DNA of 64,000 nt from Nemertoderma westbladi (Eukaryota; Xenacoelomorpha; Nemertodermatida; Nemertodermatidae), in NCBI GenBank assembly GCA_032718475.1, contig JAUCBJ010007760.1, forward strand, positions 43,504-107,503, given 5' to 3'. The notes under the pieces are model-generated. The model saw only the letters and a list, made by a program, of their open reading frames with translations. It made no database searches and was not told the DNA's origin. Shown piece after piece: positions 41,229 to 51,821 of the stretch. The first letter of the stretch is position 1. Every line of letters starts with the position of its first letter. A program made the translations under genes and the position numbers.

Positions 41229-42122
41229 TTAGTCTTTCTTGCGCGGACGGCGTTTACGCAGTTTTTTAAAGCTAGCAAGAGTCCTTTTCTCTTTGGGGCG
41301 AGCCACTTTACGAGGAGGGCTATAACTCCTGGGTGAAGGGTGCAATATGATTGCATCAGAAGGTATGGGATTGCGATCGGTATATCCGCCGGTCGAAGTA
41401 CCGGGTTGATTGACATCAACGTCCGGGGAGAGGGGTCTAACGGCTTTGAGAGCTCGTTTCAAGACAGCCGCTCTTACGGGTCCTTTACGAGTGGTCTGAA
41501 CGAGGGCCGTGGGTGGACCATAGGCAGTTAGAAACTTCCTTGGTTTAATGGTTCTTTCCAACTCGCGTTCGCGGGCTCTGTACTCGTAAGGCCGTCGATA
41601 TACTTCCTGTAACTCAGGGTGTGAGTTGACAAATAAGTCTCCATAGGCCGGATCTTGACGGATAAAGTTTATTAAGTTATACGAATTGATGTCACTCGGA
41701 TTAATGCTCCTGAGGAATTTGCGTACATATTTGGTTGAAATACATTCTCCAACGCGCTTCAATAGTTCATAACTTGATAGGCGCGATTTCTGCTCGACGG
41801 AGGCAAACAAATATGGATGGAACGCATAAACTCCTTCGTAGGCGCGTCCAGGATAATAGCGATGGCGTGAATCACAATATAAATCAGTGTTCGCTTCCCA
41901 AGCTCTGATGTAACGTAGTGTGATCATTTCATCTACGCTTTCCAAATCGTGATTAAAAGGGCAATCGAAACTGGCATGTCCCTTTAGTTGACAATGGTGA
42001 CATTGAGTCATAAATTGAGGGCAAACGGCAAAAATGTGCAAATTATTAAATCTGCAATACGCGCAATAAATTTCCATCGCCGGTTGTTCGTGGAAATAGG
42101 AACAGCGGACGTTTGTGTCCAT
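41229..42122 (-). CDS. BEL-B accessory protein with zinc-knuckle array and basic tail (297 codons)
   Basis: I do not recognise this gene. From ATG 42122 the protein has a Cys/His-rich N-terminal third. It holds CAYCRFNNLHIFAVC (CX2CX5HX4C, 42021-42065) and CHHCQLKGHASFDC (CX2CX4HX4C, 41961-42002), the second a canonical CCHC zinc knuckle. The frame is open upstream of the ATG and adds CRLCASRDH, a third possible module, so the start may lie further up. The middle part is helical (YELLKRVGECISTKYVRKFL); the tail is Pro/Ser-rich and ends KKLRKRRPRKKD, a likely nuclear or RNA-binding signal. No signal peptide or membrane segment is seen, so it is not an envelope protein. BEL-A keeps a damaged homologue at the same place. 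A nucleic-acid-binding or RNA-export role is a guess. Confidence 0.8.
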   Translation of the reverse strand: MDTNVRCSYFHEQPAMEIYCAYCRFNNLHIFAVCPQFMTQCHHCQLKGHASFDCPFNHDLESVDEMITLRYIRAWEANTDLYCDSRHRYYPGRAYEGVYAFHPYLFASVEQKSRLSSYELLKRVGECISTKYVRKFLRSINPSDINSYNLINFIRQDPAYGDLFVNSHPELQEVYRRPYEYRARERELERTIKPRKFLTAYGPPTALVQTTRKGPVRAAVLKRALKAVRPLSPDVDVNQPGTSTGGYTDRNPIPSDAIILHPSPRSYSPPRKVARPKEKRTLASFKKLRKRRPRKKD

Positions 42123-42268
42123 GGGCGTAACATGGTCTCTCGATGCGCATAACCGACAACGTTGCCGAGAAACATAGTTGGCATGGCGATAATCGTACGC
42201 AGTGAGACACTGTGGACCTTGATACCATAATCGTTGTCGCTGTTCCGAGCGCGATAGGCTGAATCTCC

Positions 42269-42667
42269 TCAGATTCTAGACATATTGGTTCGTCTTCCCA
42301 GTCTGTTACGAATAGAATTTTCGTGATCTATTCTCGGTTTATCGTTACGACGCCGCTGGGTATGATATTTAAATAGAACCATTTCCCTTTCGGTGTCTAC
42401 ATCGTCCGTATCATGTAAATCGATAGGATGGCCGGTAGTTAAGAAGTCCATATACGTACCATTACGATGCGTATAGCGAGCGGTTAATTTTCGATAGTCC
42501 AATTCACGCGTAAGTTGTTCCTGGGACATCAGCGGTTCGATATAACGACCATCGTCCTCCGTAATAGTCGGATCGGCTTCACCGCGTATCAAGCTATCCA
42601 CAAACGCTTGTAAAGGTAGAGTATATCGCTCTCTAATATCAAGGTCATCTTCTATCAATTCCGTCAT
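42269..42667 (-). CDS. BEL-B accessory gene, upstream ORF (132 codons)
   Basis: ATG 42667 opens MTELIEDDLDIRERYTLPLQ. The protein is acidic at first (EADPTITEDDGRY) and Arg-rich at the end (TQRRRNDKPRIDHENSIRNR). It stops at a TGA (42269-42271) that BEL-A shares. After the TGA the same frame continues GDSAYRARNSDND. In BEL-A that frame joins the Cys-rich protein; in BEL-B a 10-bp deletion near 42228 shifts it. So this could be the N-terminal half of one ~480-residue protein or a separate small protein. There is no known homologue that I can name. Confidence 0.6.
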   Translation of the reverse strand: MTELIEDDLDIRERYTLPLQAFVDSLIRGEADPTITEDDGRYIEPLMSQEQLTRELDYRKLTARYTHRNGTYMDFLTTGHPIDLHDTDDVDTEREMVLFKYHTQRRRNDKPRIDHENSIRNRLGRRTNMSRI

Positions 42668-44288
42668 ATCTGCTATCTGAGTTTATTAATATCAATATGA
42701 GTTAATATTTTAGGCAAGCGGGCGTCGCTGCCTACTAGACTTTTGCCCCCGGACAGTGGGTTTCTCAGCGCCGATGTACCGCTGTCGCAGTGTTTACGCC
42801 AACATGTAGCAACAGCACGACAACGATAACCGGCACAAGTCCCACCACTGTCCGTCCCAAAGGCTTGAATCCACTTGAGGTTATCTCGGTAGAGTTAGGG
42901 CTATTTTACAATTGCGATTAGCTACTGTAAACACACTTTAGTAGTAACATTCACCTATAAACGCACAAATTCCATATAATCATTACTTATTGCACACATG
43001 CATGCCATTTGTCCGTTAGTCAGTGTCTTCCAGAATGTCACGTTATTACTATGTATCCTTGGATACTAATAGTGCGTCTATGTATACTCTTATGCTACGC
43101 AATGGGTTAAACTTTTTATTGTTCCTTTAACTTGCTTCTAATTCTAGCGTGGGTGTTGCCATGGTGACATTATGGAAAACTAGCGGTAGAATTAGGGCAA
43201 TTCTCATGTATACAGATCTGGGATGTTATTTAATAGTAATTCTTTAATTGTCAATCTTCTCTTTATGCCTGATTTTATAAATTTTATCGGCTATTGACTA
43301 TATGTTGGAGATTCTCACACTCTAGTACACTCAATATGAATCTCCGCTCCCATGATCTATTAATTACTGGAATTTTGGGAATGTTATAAATTGTACAAAA
43401 TGACAATTTATGAAATTCATTTGAATATGAATTTAAATTTATTCCCGTGAATTTTATTATTTGATATTAAATTGACATAAATTTTATTCCAGAGCATATC
43501 TGGGGACTTAGGATCCTTAATTCTATAAAATAGTCCTTCTAAGAATATCGGTAAATACTGCGATATCTTAATTGACTAGAAATTTTGAAGGATCGGGATT
43601 TTACAGATTTTAATAAATATTAAATTAATATTTAGGATGGGCACCAATTTATTCCAGAACTTGTCTGGGGACGTTAACCACTGATTCTAGAATTTGTCTT
43701 TCAAGTATATCGGTGGGTGCCACGATATCTTAATCGACTAGAATTACAGATGGTCAAAAGTTTAACAGATTTATTTGCGATTTACGCTACTGTTAGAGGG
43801 ACATCACGCTACTATATGTATTATTTGTTATAAGGTAGAAGAGCAATATCGCACGAAGCAATGTCAGTGTGAAGAGGCAAGTCGTTTCCAAGGTCTACCC
43901 AGAGCTTGGTTTAGCCGAGACACGAGGATCTGAACTTTGCATTCCTAATACTCTGCCTACCAATAATACTTAAATATAGTAGTGGCTTTATTGTACTTTA
44001 AGAAGTACGGACATTTCATCTTACTGTAGTCACGTATTTATAATATGATACGGACAGTAAGGGAAGAGAAAATAATTATTTCTCGCCGTCGCACTAAATA
44101 TATTATAAATAATTATGTACGTAATAAACACTAATATATTGCACTAATTTACTAAATTTTCTAAAATAACATTTTACTAAATAAAATTAAAGAAAACGAT
44201 TATAATAAAATTACATAATAATACATACATAAATATAAAATAAAAACAAATATAAAATGATATAGCCACACGCCCACTCCATATGTTA
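42668..44288 (-). other. BEL-B non-coding spacer between pol and the accessory gene
   Basis: It has the same layout as in BEL-A, including both copies of the TTATTCCAGAGC/TTATTCCAGAAC block (near 43488 and 43648). No ORF is present. The high similarity to BEL-A over 1.6 kb of non-coding sequence suggests function or recent common origin. Confidence 0.6.
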
Positions 44289-47200
44289 TTACGTTATAGA
44301 GTCCCTAGATATTTGTCGGATTAGGGAAGTGGTCGTAGGAAGAGTATCTTGCCTTCCATAGTTTCCGGACAGTTTTCGGTCTCTTTCCAGTAAACATAAA
44401 CGACCAGCTGGGCGATTGAGTTGTTGTGTTAGTTTCTCCGCTCCCTTGGCCTGTCTACTCTCTGCCGTGGTAAGATGAGGAGGCCATTCTTCTTCTTCTT
44501 TACTTAAGGAGTCGGATCCACCTAACCAGCCTGGAGTATCTATCAGTTCTTGAGGAGTTGCTCCTCTGGAAGCGATGTCGGCTGGATTAATCGTCCCAAG
44601 GCAATGTCTCCATTGATCTACATTGGAGTTAATATCATCATTATCTGAGGAGTATGGTGTTACCTCAGTGGGTTCGTCCACTTCACTGCTCCCCTCTTCC
44701 CAATCCTTTACTTGAAGTAGCCGGTCTTGTGGCAATCTTTCTTCAAGAGTTCTGCGGGAAGGGCCAGTAAAGTACCAACCTACTCTAGTTCTTACCGCAT
44801 AAGTTTGTAATGGCTGCGGTTGAGCAGGCCGTTTCTCCAATGTCTCGAGCGCTTCATGCGCGTTTTGGCCGATGAGGATTTGCACTCCAGGATAATCGGT
44901 TTGGAATCGAGGTATCTCAAGATGTTGGATGCACTCGTCCTCGTCCCAGTTATAAAGGTCTGCTTGGGTAGTAGCGAAGTTCTTTATAGCCACCATTTTT
45001 ACTGACCTTATACTTTGTGCTCCTAATTTATCCTGGGGGGTGGACAACTCACCTACATAGTAATCTGCCGTTAGGGTAGATTTCCAAACCTGCATAATTC
45101 CTGACATATTCAATTTAGTCCGGAACTTGGGTTGTCCAGCAAAGATATCTTCGGCTAGTTCTTGATCGATGAATGTTCCTGTGCTGCCGGAGTCAAGTAG
45201 GGCGTTCACTATGTAACTCTTGTTGAGACCATGAACTCTCACTTGCACTACAGGAAATTCTCTTATTCCTATGTTGGAAGTTGGAACTTTCCAAGATGGT
45301 TGTTTGTCAAAAGGAGTTGGAGTAAACTCGTCAGTGTCCTTTTCATCCGTAAGTGCTCGATACACTGTGGTATTTATTAGATAACAGGATTCGTTGGCAT
45401 CGGAGAATTCGTCTGTATAGAATCCTTCCCACTCAGAACCTTGGTCAGTGTCGTTCACATCACTGAATTGGACATGTAGTTCGGGCTCACTTACCTGACT
45501 CGGGTTGTCTCGTTCGAACTCACTGTGTAACAAGATGTGATGTTTCGCGCCACACTTTGCACACTTTACGTCGGAGTAACAGGTTCGCCGTTGGTGTCCT
45601 GATCTGAGGCAATTATAGCATAACCGCTTATTCCACAGGACTGTACGTCTGTCTACAGGGGATTTCTTTAGAAATTCAGCACACGCACTCAAACGGTGGG
45701 GCCCGTCGCACAGCGCACATTTTGGTTTGATGTCACTCACCTTACCTTGGGTAACGTTATGCACTCTCGTTCTTTCTTCGGGCTTTCTTCCGTGAATTCT
45801 CTTAGGAGACGTAGGAGGAGTTGTTGTTACCTGTTCTCTCCTGTCACTGATTCGAGACTTGTATTTACTTACGTCTTTATAGGTCTTGTTGTCATAGTAA
45901 GATTTTGCTGTGTCTTTCCTGCTGTCCTCTTCTTGAGAAGCTTGGCTTTCGCCGTCGTCAGTATAACACACTGGTATTATCCTTCTCCTAGAAACGGGTT
46001 TCTCACTTACCTTATTTTCCGATGTTTTCTCTCTGGACTGCCTTATGAGTTGTAATTTTACTTCACTATCTAAGAAGGACATGAGGTCAGCCATGGTAGG
46101 ACTTCGTCGTTGTTGTTCATTCATGTACAACACTTTCTTGTCCCAGCGTGTACATACTCCACCCTTTGGTAAAGTAGAGACTACGGCTCCAAGGACCATG
46201 GAACTCCGATATTCATGCGACTTACCTAACCAGTCCAGTTGTCTACAGATCTCTTGAATCTCATCGGCAAACTCTATAATCTCGCTACTAAGGAAGTGTC
46301 GGGGGGCTACTAATTTTGCATACAAATACTTAGCTATGTTATCCTTGTTACCATACCTGATGTTTAATGTATCCCAAACTTGTCTTAATCCATCTGGATG
46401 TCCAATAAACTTTAACGCCATTAACTTGGGAGGTCCTTCCAAGCACTTGATGAGGAATCTAAGTTTCTCTCCGTTAGATAGTACAGAGTTCTGTATGCTA
46501 TCTTTGTAATATTCGTTGAAAGGTAACCATTTCATCTCATCTCCATTGAATTTGACGATCTCTCCCACTTTGACCGCTTGGCGGGCTTCTGTTCTAGCCA
46601 TCTGACGCGTAAAGCTTTCTTGGGCCATCGTGTTATTTAATATCGAATTATCGGTATACAAATTTCTCGGATCATTATCAGGTCTATAGGGAATATCATT
46701 AATAACAGGTCTATAATCACCCTTAATAGGGTTTGCTATAGGAGTTTCAACTTCACTAGCAGTATAGATGCGTGTAGGCTCCACACCTTGCGCATGCAAT
46801 ACTTCAGACCTAACAGGTTGACACAATGTTACAGGGGGTATTGGTATGCCCTTTTGTATATTGACTAATTTGTCGCATTCTAGCGCGATACTTTGCTGCA
46901 CTTCCTGCAACTCTGCTCTACTTTCCCTCACTGTTCCCTTAAGTTGGTGGACAGTCTCCTGCATCTGTCCTAGCAGGAGATTCATCCCCCGCCGTCCCTC
47001 TTCCACCCACTCAACCGCCGAAGCGGGAGTCGCCAACATAGTAGCGGGCTGACGCGGGACGACGGGAGACAAATTATTGATTTCTCTCTCTGCTATCTGG
47101 ACAGGGATATTCTCTTGGACTGTTCCACCGGGTACAGGCAGTGTAGTACTATGTAAAGGGAATTTAGAGTTAAGCTCTGGAAGTACAGGGGTCTCTAACA

Positions 47201-48308
47201 CAGAAGTGACTTTGGGAACGACAGGCCTAATTATTTCAGGCTCATCAACTATTGTAGGAAGTCTTTCTATTTTAACCACCTGGTCTATGGGTTCTGTACT
47301 ACCTAAGTTGGTGTTATTTAGTTGCCTTCTAACAGCTGGAGGCAAATCAGGCAATTTATGACGGTGGGATGTTCTTCCACGTCTGCTTAGACGAGATCTA
47401 TTTCCTTTGCCTTCAGTATCTGTTGTATCTCCTTCATCAGAGGATGTAAATCCCTGTCTCTTGTAAGTAGTCCGACTTATCAGCTGCATATCACTAGCCG
47501 TTATCTGTTTATTTAAGTAATCGCGCTTCTCTTGAAGATTCTCCAACTCTAGTTGGACCTTTTCTTTAGATGCCCTCCGTTCCGCTTCGGCCACTGCTAT
47601 TGCCGCTGTCTTTCTGTCCTCTATCTGTTTTTTCTTCAACTGTTGTTCCCATTCTCTAACGATGCGGATTCTTTCATCAATTTCCGCTCTATTCGCTGCC
47701 AACATTTCCACATCTATTGCGTCCAACACAAACTTGGCTCCTTCACTATTGGGGGAAAGTCCAGACAGTCGTCTCCTCAACTCTTCGTCTCCTAAGAATC
47801 GCTGATAGTCGGATAGGTAGATGTCAATGGCGTCTCTAGTTCGCGGCTTCTCTGCTGCTGTTAATTCGCTTTCCACTTCGCTTTCCACTTGAGAAGAAGT
47901 GGCGTCGGTTGATTCTTCATAGGTTGGCCGCTCATCATAAACCGTATCCGCCATCTCCGCTCTGCGTTCGGGCGTCCGCTCAACAGTATCCGAACTACTG
48001 GAGCTATCGGGCCGCTGAGAACTAGGTTCTTGGCTAGGATGTTGCTGCTGCTTGACAGCTGCTTCTTGATCCCGCTTGACTTGGGCCCGAGTGCCGATGA
48101 TAGACCTACGTTGTTCTACTAGCCTAGGGTCTGACACTACTACTGTAGGGATGGCCTTTCTTACAATAGTAGGTGACTTAGACTTGGATCTAGGATGTTC
48201 TATACTTGGATCTTGGTCACGGATCCTTTTAATACGCTGTCTAAGTCTAATACTCATTCTAACACTTTCTAAGAGACTATCTGACAGTGATTTGGTTGAA
48301 TCTGACAT
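44289..48308 (-). CDS. BEL-B gag-protease fusion ORF with RT and integrase deleted in frame (1339 codons)
   Basis: ATG 48308 (MSDSTKSLSDSLLESVRM) aligns with the BEL-A gag start. In order it has: a charged gag N-terminus (about 130 residues shorter than BEL-A), a helical region, a DUF1759 capsid-like domain (~560-760), zinc modules CALCDGPHRLSAC and CYNCLRSGHQRRTC (~880-940) and an aspartic protease LLDSGSTGTFID (~1037). At about residue 1222 the sequence jumps from the post-protease region to the post-RNase H segment VDQWRHCLGTINPADIASRG. It then jumps again to the last residues of pol (TQQLNRPAGRLCLLERDRKL). All three deletions keep the frame and no stop is present, unlike BEL-A. The product could still make particles, but cannot copy or integrate itself. 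Confidence 0.92.
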   Translation of the reverse strand: MSDSTKSLSDSLLESVRMSIRLRQRIKRIRDQDPSIEHPRSKSKSPTIVRKAIPTVVVSDPRLVEQRRSIIGTRAQVKRDQEAAVKQQQHPSQEPSSQRPDSSSSSDTVERTPERRAEMADTVYDERPTYEESTDATSSQVESEVESELTAAEKPRTRDAIDIYLSDYQRFLGDEELRRRLSGLSPNSEGAKFVLDAIDVEMLAANRAEIDERIRIVREWEQQLKKKQIEDRKTAAIAVAEAERRASKEKVQLELENLQEKRDYLNKQITASDMQLISRTTYKRQGFTSSDEGDTTDTEGKGNRSRLSRRGRTSHRHKLPDLPPAVRRQLNNTNLGSTEPIDQVVKIERLPTIVDEPEIIRPVVPKVTSVLETPVLPELNSKFPLHSTTLPVPGGTVQENIPVQIAEREINNLSPVVPRQPATMLATPASAVEWVEEGRRGMNLLLGQMQETVHQLKGTVRESRAELQEVQQSIALECDKLVNIQKGIPIPPVTLCQPVRSEVLHAQGVEPTRIYTASEVETPIANPIKGDYRPVINDIPYRPDNDPRNLYTDNSILNNTMAQESFTRQMARTEARQAVKVGEIVKFNGDEMKWLPFNEYYKDSIQNSVLSNGEKLRFLIKCLEGPPKLMALKFIGHPDGLRQVWDTLNIRYGNKDNIAKYLYAKLVAPRHFLSSEIIEFADEIQEICRQLDWLGKSHEYRSSMVLGAVVSTLPKGGVCTRWDKKVLYMNEQQRRSPTMADLMSFLDSEVKLQLIRQSREKTSENKVSEKPVSRRRIIPVCYTDDGESQASQEEDSRKDTAKSYYDNKTYKDVSKYKSRISDRREQVTTTPPTSPKRIHGRKPEERTRVHNVTQGKVSDIKPKCALCDGPHRLSACAEFLKKSPVDRRTVLWNKRLCYNCLRSGHQRRTCYSDVKCAKCGAKHHILLHSEFERDNPSQVSEPELHVQFSDVNDTDQGSEWEGFYTDEFSDANESCYLINTTVYRALTDEKDTDEFTPTPFDKQPSWKVPTSNIGIREFPVVQVRVHGLNKSYIVNALLDSGSTGTFIDQELAEDIFAGQPKFRTKLNMSGIMQVWKSTLTADYYVGELSTPQDKLGAQSIRSVKMVAIKNFATTQADLYNWDEDECIQHLEIPRFQTDYPGVQILIGQNAHEALETLEKRPAQPQPLQTYAVRTRVGWYFTGPSRRTLEERLPQDRLLQVKDWEEGSSEVDEPTEVTPYSSDNDDINSNVDQWRHCLGTINPADIASRGATPQELIDTPGWLGGSDSLSKEEEEWPPHLTTAESRQAKGAEKLTQQLNRPAGRLCLLERDRKLSGNYGRQDTLPTTTSLIRQISRDSIT

Positions 48309-50487
48309 GTTTGTTTACACAGTTGAATGCCTACGGCTATAAATACAGTTAAAGTAAGTCTAGTAATTCCGTATCACTGTTAGCCTAATAATTAATTACC
48401 GATACTGCTACTCAGTGTAGCGTGATATATATATAATATATTAGAATACCGGTATGCTTATAATATATATATAAGTATTATTACAGACTAGATTTGTCAC
48501 AGAGTACCGGTATATAATTTTTAGCACAAATATATATAAATATATAATAGGCCTATCGTGAATACCGGTAGACAGCTTACACCTATATTATATATAAGTA
48601 TAATTATGAACTAGAATTAATTACAGAGTACCGGTATGATTTCAGCTCAAATTTATAGAGATAAATATAATAAGCCTATGGTAAATACCGGTATGTCAAT
48701 TATTTTTAGAATAATTGAATTTCTGAATATTTTTAGGGTTACTTGGTTACTTTAACTTACTCTATTACCGTTATTTAAGCAGTAGTCCAACTGATATTGA
48801 GACCTAGTTGTTGTATGGCAGGCCTACTATTTTATTTATAGATTTAGTGGATTTATATGTACCCTTATGAGGGGTTTTATTACAATATTGAAATAGATGT
48901 TACTATTTCTGGGGGGAGTCACTACACAGAAGCTGTGCGCTCTCAGTGGAGTGCTACCTATGGGACACTAAAACAGATAATTCTAATTTACCTAAGTTAC
49001 TTAATTACTACAAATTACTTACGATACGGGTGAGATTAATTCTCTAGTTAAACACAACAAAAATATTACGTACGAAATTTTTAGGGTAATTTTACAGGAA
49101 GTCTACAAACCAGCCTAACAAAGGGTTAGAATTCTGGTTATTACAACGGACAGGGTACTACGGTATTTGAAATAATAGGTAGTAAATATATTGTACTGTC
49201 CAGATAGGAAAATACCACCGCCTGACGACCTATAACCGTATCGCTATAGGTACTACGTTATGTATCACGGATTGTTCCTACCCAGAAGCTAATAGAGCTA
49301 ACGAATGTGCCTATCAACCACTTTACAACACAAATATACCGCCTACACTAATTACTTCGGAAAGCACTGTACACTAAACCCTAAATTAGGTACAAGTACC
49401 GGTATAACAAATAATCAGTAGTTAAATATACTTGAACAGTTAAAAGAACCACGGCATCTGCTGGAATGACCGAAGCACAAAGTCACCAGTCTTTACCTAC
49501 GCCAAGCAGCCCGTGTAGTACCGGGGTTAATTTAACTATAACGGTATGTGTAACAAACACAATTACTGTAGGAATAAACTTGGGGACATGAATGTTGCGA
49601 ATAATCGCATAAACTCTGAATAATAAATATTACGCTACCCGTACAGAATACTCAAACAAATACCAACCAAACGCTGGCAGACTACTATTAAGCCTAAACA
49701 AACTACAGTATGTGCAGATTCTGAAACTGTTAGTTAGTATGCGTTCTAACACGGTAGTACGACTTACTCTTTAAGAGGGGATTGACCTTACCGCTTATGG
49801 CTGCCCCAACTTACTAACGGCACTTGATCAGACCAACTCTACACACGCAGCAATCCCTTCAGACCCAAAAATAGCTAGACAACAATCCAGCCTACAAATA
49901 TTTGAGTAATAACTATTACGGTACCTGAACAGACCACACAAACAAACTCAGGCTAAAACACTGGCAGACTACGATCAAGCCTAGATAAACTACAGTATAT
50001 GCAGACTCTGAAACTGTTAGTTAGTATGCGTTCTAACACGGTAGTACGACTTATTCTTTAAGAGGGGATTGACCTTACCGCATATGGCTGCCCCAACTTA
50101 CTAACGGCACTTTATCAGACAAACTCTACACACGCCGTAATCTCTCCAAACTCAACAACAGTCAGACAGCAGCTCAGCCTACAATTATTTGAACAATCTG
50201 AGCAGACTTACACGTCTTCAGCTCAATATTAACTTACTAGGAAATAAAACCGACAGAAATAAGTAAGCTCCAAAAGAAACAAGGGGTGTACAGTCCCTAA
50301 TCTCTTAAACAGCCTACCGGTATACAATAATCAAAATCGAATAATACTAAATGTACTTGTACAGCAGTACCGGTACCGGTGATGACAGTTAGGCCTACTG
50401 ACCTACAGAAGTACCGGTTCAGTTTTACCAGTCACTACGGTATTTTGCAACCCTATTGCCTACTGCAATAAGATTATAAACTGTTAC
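48309..50487 (-). other. BEL-B 5' leader
   Basis: Same structure as the BEL-A leader: ACCGGTA-rich part (about 48440-48700 and 50310-50420) and two ~290-bp direct repeats (starting near 49615 and 49905). No ORF. The first internal bases after the 5' LTR on the coding strand are GTAACAG; no TGG-type primer-binding site is visible. Confidence 0.75.
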
Positions 50488-51733
50488 TGTTCACGCTTTT
50501 GAAGACCTTTAGCAGTTTAACCTACCAAAATTTATATGTCTTTTAGTCAATTAAAACCACTTTAGCATACGACAATATTTTATGCTAATACGCAAAACAC
50601 TAGCCGAAATCAGCCCATGGCGATCATTCACCCGATGGATCTACACCCGGGAGACTGAATTCGGATGCTTAAATTTTATTATTGCAGTGTAAGGTTGCAG
50701 TGTAAACTTACTGTATTATTCGATAGATCGTTAATAATTAATTCCTGACAGATATTATTGGCTTTCGGGAAATATTAACAGTTCCTTTAGGACGTGGCGC
50801 TCTATCTATTTAAACAGAACTAAGACTTATACTAAAACGCAACGATACTGCTTATGATTGAAGTATAAAGCGTATTCTTTAGGAAATACTTTGTTACCAA
50901 TCACAATCATACACACTGTTCTGCCGACCGTCAGTATATTTGATCACACATAAAGAGAGCAGCAATTGACTCACGTAGGGTCTGCTAAATAACATTGGAT
51001 TCAATACACACCACATTAATATAAATCGCAATTGTTATGTATAGCCGGTCTCTCTAACCTGTAGTGTATCAAGAAAATTGGGAATTTGGGTGATTTATCC
51101 GTATTATCCAAAGAGCAATATTTCCATCAACAAATAGGTACAATTAATAACTGACGGTAAAATAACAGTACAAACAATATGATTAATGCAATTAAATTAA
51201 GTGAGCATGTTAATTAGTGAGTTATTGAGATTAGTTAGGGTAACAGTTTATACTTTCGATAATTTAAGCAGTTTACTAGAGTTCTTCCCAAAAAGCCGGT
51301 GTTTCTGGCTTAGACAGCAATAACAACAAAGTATCAAGTAAGAGCAGTAAGACTGAACACTCTCCTTATGATCGGCTGAAAAGCTACACGTCGACAGGAA
51401 AAATCGCTCTGATTGGCTCAAGCCAAACAAAGAACTATGCGTCCAATGGATGTTTCCATGTCAGCAACCAGCTGTTAGATGTCGTAATATGAATCATCAC
51501 GGCTAAGCTGTGAAAGGTAGTTGGTGCATTACAGGTTTTTTGCCTTACCATGTCCGCCAAAACACGTATATAGCAGAATGACTTTTATGTCCGTTAAAAC
51601 ACCTGTAACGGTACCTTGCGGGCGAGGGGAATATATATACAGTTAGAGAACCTTTTTAGAGTATTCCAGCGCCTGGGGGGAAACTGGATTGCGAAGCAAA
51701 AGGGGCCAGTTAGATCCCACAGAAGCTTTTACA
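50488..51733 (-). repeat. BEL-B 5' LTR
   Basis: 1246 bp. The only difference I see from 39904-41150 is GCGCG versus GGCG near 50625. Confidence 0.95.
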
Positions 51734-51821
51734 TCAAGGGAAGCGTTTTGATGGACGACTGGCTATAACATATACAGACAAACTTGAAAGAGATACTGAA
51801 CTTGGGAAAAATGAACAACAT
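51734..51821 (+). pseudogene. R2-family LINE fragment, right of BEL-B
   Basis: It continues the copy at 39774-39903: GGAAGCGTTTTGATGGACGA, GGCTATAACATATACAGAC and ACTTGAAAGAGATACTGAAC match 17650-17735. It then runs straight into the tandem array made from the LINE 3' end. The first five bases are the BEL-B target duplicate. Confidence 0.85.

Larger units (their letters stand above)
39904..51733 (-). mobile_element. BEL-B: young BEL/Pao element with in-frame loss of RT and integrase
   Basis: The 11.8-kb element has LTRs of 1247 and 1246 bp (TGTTCACGC...GCTTTTACA on the + strand) that differ by one small change near 40050/50625, and a 5-bp duplication TCAAG (39899-39903 and 51734-51738). It has the same minus-strand order as BEL-A but no reverse transcriptase, almost no RNase H and no integrase core. 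Gag and protease remain in one long ORF and the accessory gene is well kept. It must depend on enzymes made elsewhere, yet its near-identical LTRs show that it moved very recently. Confidence 0.93.

Noticed and set aside
41229-42122. Accessory gene as an envelope glycoprotein
   Set aside because: No signal peptide, no membrane-spanning segment and no fusion-peptide-like stretch; composition is basic and Cys/His-rich.
23859-51733. BEL-A plus BEL-B as one tandem duplication
   Set aside because: They have different LTR sequences, different target duplications and LINE sequence between them.
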